From positions 2,368,501 to 2,432,500 of the forward strand of contig WARS01000028.1 in NCBI GenBank assembly GCA_008933995.1: a stretch of DNA of 64,000 nt. The letters run 5' to 3'. This DNA comes from Datnioides undecimradiatus (taxonomy: Eukaryota > Chordata > Actinopteri > Lobotiformes > Datnioididae). A program made the translations under genes and the position numbers. This document shows positions 57,235-64,000 of the stretch, one piece after another. The stretch's first letter is position 1. The number at the start of each line of letters is the position of its first letter. The notes under the pieces were generated by a model, which worked only from the letters and a program-made list of their open reading frames with translations, was not told where the DNA came from and did not search any database.

Positions 57235-59324
57235 CTATCATCAGAGCCGTCGGCGGTCAGCGGCCTGGGGGTGACCTCCATGACCTGCAGCAGCCTGGGC
57301 CTTTCCTGGCAGGCCGGCCCAGGCAGGACGCAGCGTTTCAGGCTGCAGCTGTGGGATCGTGCAGGTCAGTCAGACGGAGCAGGTTTCAGACTGAGAAGTG
57401 TGTCAGCCAGATGTAATCAGAGTATTTAGAGTAACAGTAGTGTCTGTGTCAGATGTAATCAGAGTATTTAGAGTAACAGTAGTGTCTGTGTCAGATGTAA
57501 TCAGAGTATTCAGAGTAACAGTAGTGTTGCAGTATTTGCAAAGTAACTAAAGCTGTCAGATAAATGTAATGGAGTACAAAGATTCCTTCAGTAGTGGAGT
57601 TAAAGTACAAAGTGCATGAAATTACCTCAGAATGTACTTAGTTACATTAATGGGTTTGAGTACTCTGCTACTCCCTGTCATCTGTGAAGTAATGACACTG
57701 AGGAGAACGTCCTGTCCAATCAACAAGCTGCTGCCGAGTCATGTGACCTTTCGTTCTCCCTCACTTCTTCTTCTCTTCGGTGTCTGCAGGTCTGCTGCGG
57801 AACGAGACGTTGGAGAGCACGGCGACGCAACACACGCTCCTCGACCTGTCGCCAGGACGACTGTACAACGTCACCATGGTGACGGAGGCTGGAGGGCTGC
57901 AGAACAGCGAGACGCTCGAGGCTCAGACAGGTAAAGAGAGAGGAGAAGAAGACGACAGACAGGAAGTAAAGAAGGAATCTGATGCATGAATCTTGTTCCA
58001 GTTCCCGCCGCCGTGTCCAACCTCACCGCAGACGGCAGCAACAGCACGAGCCTGTTGTTGTCATGGCAACAGCCTGAGGGTGACCTGGACACGCTTGTTG
58101 TCACCATATCAACCAATGGGACTGGCTGCTGGGAGACGACGCTTCCTCCCAACGCCACAGAGGCCACCGTTGATCAGCTGACCCCTGGCACAGCCTATCA
58201 GGTGACAGTGACGTCCAGGAGCGGGAAACTGACGAGCCAATCAGAACTCAGCGTCAGGACAGGTGAGAGTTCGATCTTTTCTTCCTCTTTTCTCTTTTCC
58301 TTCCTCCTCTTCATCCCGTCTTTGTCCCGTCTGCAGCTCCGGCGCCAGCGTCCGGTCTCACCCTGACTCCATCCTCGGCTGGTGGACTCCTCCTCTCATG
58401 GACGCCTCCCGCTGGCCGCTGGGAGAGCTACAGGCTTTTCCTGTTCGATGGCTTGCAGCTGTTAGCGGACGCCGCCGCCGACCGACAGGCGGTGAACTTC
58501 AGCTTCCCCGGGACGAGTCTGACCCCCGGTCGGCTGTACAGAGCGACGCTGAGGGTGGAGAGCGGGCGACTGATGGCGGAGAGCAGCTGTGAAGGAGCAA
58601 CAGGTCGGACCCTGGGTCACATCACACAGCGAGTACACGGTGGAAATAACAAACTGCAGAGACACGACCCGAGTTTATCTGCTGAAACCACGACGAATAC
58701 GTTTACACAACAAATGCTGGGTTTGTCTCGTGACAGGAAACAGAAACAGGATTAAAGACTTTACATTAAAAACATAAACTGATGCAGGAATATGACAGAA
58801 ACTGTACACGTGACTGTTGACAAACAACCTGAAAGCTGCCGTTTGTTTGTTTAAACTCACCTGACTCCGCCCGTCTCTGCAGCGCCGGCCGCAGTGACAA
58901 ACCTCCACATTCGACACGCAGACGAGACCTCGCTCAGCGCCATGTGGAACCACGCCCCCTCTGGGTCACGTGACAGTTACTTCCTGACCATTCGCCACGG
59001 TAACCGTCAGCACGCATCACACCTGAATCAGTCACACACACACACAGACACACACAGGAGTCATCAGCAACGTCCTGTTTCTGTTTGGGTGCAGGTAACG
59101 TCACCGTGGATACCAGGGAGGTGGAGCCAAACATGAGGGAGTGCACCTTCAACGTGCTCACACCTGGGCGGGGTTACGTCATCACCGTGACGACCAGGAG
59201 CTGGAAGCTGAGCGCCTCTGTGTCTGTGGAGGGAAGGACAGGTGTGTTTGGATGTGCTGACCTGGTGTGTGTGGCGTAACGAAACTGTGAAAACTGGAAT
59301 TACTTCAATGTATTATCAACAACC

Positions 59325-59367
<43 letters not shown>

Positions 59368-59858
59368 GCAGTTCCCATGGCGCTGCGCACCGTCACCCTG
59401 AGCAGCTCTGGAGTCAGCAGCCTCCAGGCATCATGGGAAAAACCACCTGGAGACGTCGACTCGTACACGCTGACACTGCTGCGAGACGGGTGAGAGTCTG
59501 CAAACACCCTCACACACACACTCACACACACCCTCACACACTCACACACACACCCTGTCACACATACACACACTCACACACACCCTCACACACTCACACA
59601 CACACACACTCACTCTGAGCGGCCGTGGTGTTGACTCTGTTCTGAAGTCAGTTTATTGGAGCTCGTCTGTTCCTCGGTCTCGGCAGCGTCGTGCTTCAGA
59701 ACCGCAGCGTTCCTGTTGGTTCTTCTTCTCTGCTGCTGGCCGGTCTGACGCCCGGCGCCCTCTACAGGCTGCAGGCCGCCGCCGTCAGCGGGGGGCTTCG
59801 CTCTGAACCCACCAGTCTGGAGGGACGAACTGGTGAGTCGCTGCCAACCATGATGATG

Positions 59859-59890
<32 letters not shown>

Positions 59891-60293
59891 TCTTTTTCTA
59901 ACACTCATGTTTGTTGTTTTAAATCCTAGTAAAAGTAAATTTATTATTGATTTATTACTGGAAACATTATTATATGTTCACACACACACACTCACACACA
60001 CACACACACACACATTTCTGACACTATAAATTTAAAGCTCACATAAACCTTTTATTTTTTCTAATTAATTCTCTTAATGGTTTATTGTTAACTATAATAA
60101 AATAACCTCATTATGTACAGCCTATTTAAACATTTAAAGGTCTTGAGGTCAGAGAGTGTGTGTGTGTGTGTGTGTGTGAGTGTGTGTGTCCCAGCAGGAA
60201 TGTATTATGTGATAACATCAGAGAGTTTTTAGAACAATGGTTAAAATGTCAAAAATGAGACACTCCCAGCTCAAAGGTTTCCTGACATGTACA

Positions 60294-60361
<68 letters not shown>

Positions 60362-63300
60362 TCCTGCTCAGAGCACCTATTGTGTTCCCACATAATGTCC
60401 CAGTTATTTTCAGGACAGGCTGTGTTTGTGTTTGTGTGTGTTTGTGTTGGTGTTGGTGTTTGAGTGTGTGTGTGTGTGTGTGTGTGTGTTCACCTGCCAA
60501 CCAATCAGCACTCACGTAAACAAAACCAAACCCCGCCCCCAAATGACCTCCCATTGGTCGGTCGATGGGCACTAAAGAGTCCCTGCTCATGTATGGACCT
60601 GTTAGCTTAGCTTAGCATAAAGACTGGAAGCGAAGGGAAACAGCTAGCCTTCCTGTGTCTGAATTGCGAACAGGCTGCAGACACCTGGACTTCACTGCGT
60701 CCTCAGCTCAGTGAGACGTTTCACAGAACACGTGTTTAAAGATGGCGCCGGGCTCGCCGTGAGCACTCCTGTTGGACGCATCAGTTTACACTTACACAGC
60801 TTCATAAACACAGAGTCAAATGACTCCTGTTTTGTTTCGCCGCCGGTGTCTTTCTTGCTTGCTTTCAGCTCCGGCGTCCGTCTCCGAGGTAACTGTTGCT
60901 AATGGCGGCAGGTCAGATACCCTGCAGGTGTCGTGGCGCCCAGCGGTGGGCGAGGTGGACAGCTACCTGGTGCGTCTTCAGGACGGGAGTCGAATCGTCC
61001 ATGCGCTGGCCGTGTCCCGCTCCTCGCCGCCCGAGTGCTCCTTCAGCTCGCTGATCGCCGGGCGACTGTACTCCGTTGTCATAGTAACGAGGAGCGGCAG
61101 CCTGGAGAACGCCACCACGGTTCAAGCGCGAACACGTGAGGAGGATCCGTGACGGATTTCACATACATGCATTTAAACACACAATGAGTTTGTCACAGTC
61201 GTGATGTAAACGTGTTTGTTTGTTTGTGTTTTGTTTATTTGCTGCAGAACCTGCGACCGTGCAAAACCCAACGGCGGTTCACTCTGCGAGAGACGACTTC
61301 CTCAAGGTTCGTCATCGGTGTAACATCCGGTGTGCGTTTGATTCAGTGTGATGGTTATTTGTGGTTATCAGCTGTTTGCTTCCACACAAACACCATAAAC
61401 AACATGAATGTGTAAATACGCATCATCTCAGCAGACGTGCTCTTCTCCCTCTGTCCTGTCTTCAGGTGTACTGGCGTCACGCAGCCGGAGACCTGGACCG
61501 TTACGTGGTCCTGATCCGTTACAACCACAGCGTGCTGCAGAACAAGAGCGTCTCCGCCGGACACAACGAGTGCGTCTTCTCGTCCCTGACGCCGGGGAGG
61601 CTCTACACCGTCACCGTGGAAACCTGGAGTGGCAGCTACATGAGCAGCGTGTCCACTGACGGACGCACCTGTGAGTCAGAAACAAGCGTCCGTGCGTTCG
61701 TGTCTTTGTTGTTTAACTCGAGCTGACGTCCTGTTGTCCTTCAGTTCCAGCAGCTGTCGGAAACCTGTCGCTAGGCGACGCAGGTACAGGTGACCTGACT
61801 GTCACCTGGAGCCCCGCCCCTGGAGATGTGGACCACTATGAGGTTTGTGTGAGTTTTAGATGAAACGTAAACTGTATTTTAATTCTGTTTTCACACTTGT
61901 TGCACTTAAAGCTGCAGCAGTGGACTCTGCACATGAACACCAGGTCCAATCATCACGGAGTCAAAGCGCTCTGACTCCAGGACAGTACTGAATATTCTGT
62001 TAATGTGGAGCAGCTTCTGCACAAACTCACATTTATTGTTATATCAGATTTATTAATATTCAAGTCCACGCAGAGACTCAGAGGAGTGCGAACGACGTCA
62101 ACGCGCTGATATTTAAACTGATTGATCGTGACCTGACGCCGCTCGTCTCCAGGTCACTCTTCTCTTCAACGACACTCGGGTTTTCCCTCCGGTCACGCTG
62201 GGCAGCGAGGCGCGGCGTCACCGGCTGACCTCTCTGACCCCCGGACGCCTTTACAAGATCGTGGTGTCGACGTTCAGCGGACCAAACCAGAGGGCGCAGT
62301 TCATCGAGGGACGGACAGGTGAGACGATCAAACCTCCTCCAGCAGCTTCACCTGAAGCTTGAGTCCAGTGTAGCTGAACGAGTCTCTCCTCTCCAGTTCC
62401 CAGCGCTGTGGGGAACCTCCGCCTGGTTCCTCGGCCCGGCCTGACGGACTCTGTCAGCGGGCTGATGGTCTCCTGGACGCCTGGAGACGGAGACTTGGAC
62501 ATGTACGTCGCCTCGTTGTCCTACACGGTGAGTCGGGCCGCACAGATCATGTCGCACCCACACGTGTGCGATCAGTCACATCTTTGATCGATTTGCTGCT
62601 AACGTCAGGCCACAGAAGATAAAATACAGCATCAGCGTCATTTAGACGCCGTGAGAGAGGCCGAGGGCTGCGTGTTCGCCGACTTTAGAGGAGAGTAAAA
62701 CAGGGCCGCGTGTTCGCCGACTTTAGAGGAGAGTAAAACAGGGCCGCGTGTTCGCCGACTTTAGAGGAGAGTAAAACAGGGCCGCGTCTGCGTGTGTGAG
62801 CACAAACCCAGGGTGGACCAGCTGTCTGACCCCCCAGGACCGGGGGGTCAGACAGCTGGTCCACCCTGGGTGATATGTTGTCGCTGATTGGACGGGGCAG
62901 TCTGTAAATCGACGGGCTGTTGGGAGATGAGTAGTCTGATCATTCGATTTATTTATAAATGGTTTATTAATATTCTGATGTCACTTCCTGTCTCCAGGAT
63001 GACATCATCATTGAGACCCGCCCTGTCCCGAAACACGTCTCCTCCCTGGAATTCCTGGATCTGATCCCAGGCCACGCCTACACTGTGACCATCCAATCAC
63101 TGAGCGGGAAGCTGACCAATAGCCACACAGTGACTGGGAGGACCGGTGAGTGACCGACTGTCGAGTTAATCAGTTTAGAATCTGATTAATATGAGTGGAT
63201 ATTGATTATTGATGACTGTGTTTACCCCCTCCAGCTCCGGCCAGAGTCACGGCCCTGCAGGCGGATAACGACCACACGACTCACAGCCTCACCGTCAGCT

Positions 63301-64000
63301 GGGAGCGGCCGCTGGGCGTGTACAGCGGCTACAGGCTGCAGCTATTGGACGAGGCCGGCGCCATTCTGGCCAATCGGTCTCTCTCTGTGCAGAGTCGGAG
63401 CGAGCGCCTGGAGGGACTGACATCAGGGAAGTGGTACCGTGTGAAGGTCGTGACGCTCAGCGGCGGCGTCCCGTCACTGGAGGCCACAGCCGAGGGACAA
63501 ACACGTGAGTCACAGCGTGAGACCACATGTAGAACATAGATCAACAACACGTAGAACACAGATCAACAACACGTAGAACGTAGATCAACAACCTGTAGAA
63601 CGTAGAACAACAGCCTGTAGAACGTAGAACAACAGCATGTAGAACATAGATCAACAACACGTAGAACACAGATCAACAACACGTAGAACACAGATCAACA
63701 ACACGTAGAACATAGATCAACCTGTAGAACATAGAACAACAACACGTAGAACATAGACCAACAACATGTAGAACAGAGTATACAGTCCTGTCGTGGTCTC
63801 AGGTTCTGGTCTGGTTCCTGTCTGGTTCTGCAGGTCCGGCTGCAGTCAGTAATCTCACCGTCACCTCGGTCAACACCTCCTCTCTCTCCTTCTCCTGGCG
63901 TCCCTCGGACGGCCATGTCGACATCTATGACCTGTCGCTCTTCATCATTGCTGAGGCGACAGCCAATCACAGGCCTGATGCCGCAGGAAGCAGGAAGGAG
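51754..64000 (+). CDS. ptprb: Receptor-type tyrosine-protein phosphatase beta (VE-PTP), 5' part: signal peptide and FN3 modules
   Basis: Endothelial receptor phosphatase; the catalytic part lies beyond the window. Exons: 51754-51822 (signal peptide, LLLLLQ end), 54133-54556, 57245-57364, 57790-57930, 58002-58262, 58337-58603, 58883-58999, 59095-59241, 59372-59489, 59687-59832, 60869-61135, 61248-61306, 61466-61670, 61745-61842, 62153-62318, 62397-62527, 62998-63145, 63235-63504, 63834 to at least 64000. They read through as 1107 residues. Eleven FN3 modules are complete and a twelfth begins; each opens with a V/A-P-x-x-V type start and ends in GRT or a variant, with W in strand B and LTPGRLY-type E-F turns. 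Modules are bounded by phase 1 introns; six have an extra internal intron. Module 2 (LYNVTMVTEA-GLQN) matches human module 3 (LYNLTVMTEAAGLQN), and modules 7-9 match in order, for example the shared LLFND and VFPP. Position next to ptprr supports PTPRB. Confidence 0.95.
52843..52881. repeat. (AAT)n trinucleotide tract
   Basis: About 13 AAT-type units with one AGT interruption, in ptprb intron 1. Confidence 0.85.
53461..53530 (-). repeat. Dispersed repeat copy, minus strand
   Basis: The reverse complement reads cttagcctagctta, then actggaaacaaggggaaact, then gctagcctg, matching the family seen at 35208-35270 and 60600-60655 with a diverged middle. Confidence 0.6.
55125..55236. repeat. Hairpin-forming inverted repeat (about 39-bp arms, 34-base loop)
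   Basis: Arm 55125-55163 (caggtgtaacggataacatt...) pairs with 55198-55236 (...aatgttatgagttacacctg) with four mismatches; the outer 30 bp have only two. The inside is unrelated sequence. The shape is that of a small foldback or MITE-like element. Target-site duplications were not evident, since the right arm runs straight into a (TG)n tract. Confidence 0.75.
56976..57020. repeat. (TG)n microsatellite
   Basis: Pure GT run in ptprb intron 2. Confidence 0.9.
57198..57238. repeat. (TG)n then CGCGCG tract before ptprb exon 3
   Basis: The run stops about six bases before the acceptor CAG at 57242-57244, leaving almost no conventional polypyrimidine tract. Confidence 0.85.
57409..57530. repeat. 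42-bp tandem repeat, about 2.8 copies
   Basis: The unit begins agatgtaatcagagtattta and ends agtgtctgtgtc. Copies start at 57409, 57451 and 57493, the last one partial. It lies in the intron that splits FN3 module 2. Confidence 0.9.
59325..59366. repeat. (TG)n tract directly before ptprb exon 9
   Basis: Ends about five bases before the acceptor CAG at 59369-59371, so the RNA has (UG)n in place of a pyrimidine tract. Confidence 0.9.
59507..59609. repeat. (CA)n-rich tract with CACACCCTCACACACT units
   Basis: Imperfect CA repeat starting about 18 bases after the donor of ptprb exon 9 (59490). Confidence 0.85.
59850..59890. repeat. (AAT)n trinucleotide tract
   Basis: ATG then AAT/TAA units, just after the donor of ptprb exon 10. 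Confidence 0.85.
60295..60358. repeat. (CA)n microsatellite
   Basis: The longest uninterrupted CA run in the window, over 60 bases, in the ptprb intron before exon 11. Confidence 0.9.
60600..60655 (+). repeat. Dispersed repeat copy with TTAGCATAAAGACTGGAA core
   Basis: Reads gttagcttagcttagcataa, then agactggaagcgaagggaaa, then cagctagcct. The best match to the copy at 35208-35270. Confidence 0.7.
62670..62783. repeat. 38-bp tandem repeat, three copies
   Basis: The unit gcgtgttcgccgactttaga followed by ggagagtaaaacagggcc, repeated three times with no difference seen. It lies in the intron splitting FN3 module 10, 23 bases before a perfect inverted repeat. Confidence 0.92.
62806..62871. repeat. 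Perfect 30-bp inverted repeat with 6-base loop
   Basis: The left arm 62806-62835 starts acccagggtggaccagctgt and ends in six C. The right arm 62842-62871 is its exact reverse complement. The loop is aggacc. Transcribed as part of the ptprb intron it would form a very stable hairpin of 30 pairs. Confidence 0.95.
63525..63776. repeat. 22-bp tandem repeat, about 11 imperfect copies
   Basis: The unit gtagaacayagatcaacaac varies by a few bases, and some copies lack the gatc part. It fills most of the intron between ptprb exons 18 and 19. Confidence 0.85.

Larger units (their letters stand above)
54557..57244. other. ptprb intron 2
   Basis: Phase 1 intron between FN3 module 1 and the next module. 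It contains a 112-base hairpin-forming element (55125-55236), (TG)n tracts at 55236-55269, 56085-56130, 56428-56469, 56976-57020 and 57198-57228, and no FN3 exon that I could find, although human PTPRB has one more module at this point. Confidence 0.6.

Noticed and set aside
62806..62871. Calling the perfect hairpin a microRNA gene
   Set aside because: Real precursors have bulges and a larger loop; a fully perfect 30-bp stem with 6-base loop fits a recent inverted duplication better.
63525..63776. CRISPR-like array
   Set aside because: The units abut without unique spacers, and the host is a vertebrate intron.

Overview
This window is vertebrate nuclear DNA, most likely from a percomorph-type teleost fish. 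The signs are intron-rich genes with canonical GT-AG splice sites, dense (TG)n/(CA)n microsatellites, and interspersed words and degenerate minisatellites that look typical of teleosts. The genes are those of the human 12q15-q21 block RAB21 / TSPAN8 / PTPRR / PTPRB. There are no prokaryotic features. All gene models were built by hand from splice sites, reading phase and family motifs; no database search was run.

Layout. Bases 1-7121 (+) hold rab21 without its first exon; base 1 looks like the 5' splice site of intron 1. Bases 10645-15443 (-) and 17989-23222 (-) hold two tandem nine-exon tetraspanin genes with nearly identical exon lengths. They are TSPAN8-like by position. An intron of the first carries a broken mariner-type transposase. 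Bases 25100-45711 (+) hold ptprr, from a signal-peptide exon to the stop codon. Bases 51754-64000 (+) hold the 5' part of ptprb (VE-PTP type): signal peptide plus eleven complete fibronectin type III (FN3) modules and part of a twelfth. The gene runs off the window.

How the genes relate. They do not form one pathway. They encode an endosomal Rab GTPase, two four-pass membrane organisers, a MAP-kinase-directed tyrosine phosphatase with a kinase interaction motif (KIM), and a receptor tyrosine phosphatase with FN3 repeats. Neighbourhood reflects old synteny. LGR5, ZFC3H1, THAP2 and TMEM19, which lie between TSPAN8 and RAB21 in human, are absent between their homologues here, and the rab21-tetraspanin side is inverted relative to ptprr-ptprb.

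Main observations. (1) The receptor-type (membrane) form of ptprr has two apparent frame breaks, in an extracellular exon and in the transmembrane exon, while every exon from the juxtamembrane part to the stop is open. (2) An ATG-containing, phase-compatible candidate first exon at 40754-40893 would join the KIM exon and give a 369-residue cytosolic phosphatase. (3) The ptprb introns contain a perfect 30-bp inverted repeat with a 6-nt loop and a separate stem of about 39 bp. (4) Both tetraspanins end in a shared PPxYxxL tail. (5) Several (TG)n/(CA)n tracts lie directly against splice sites.
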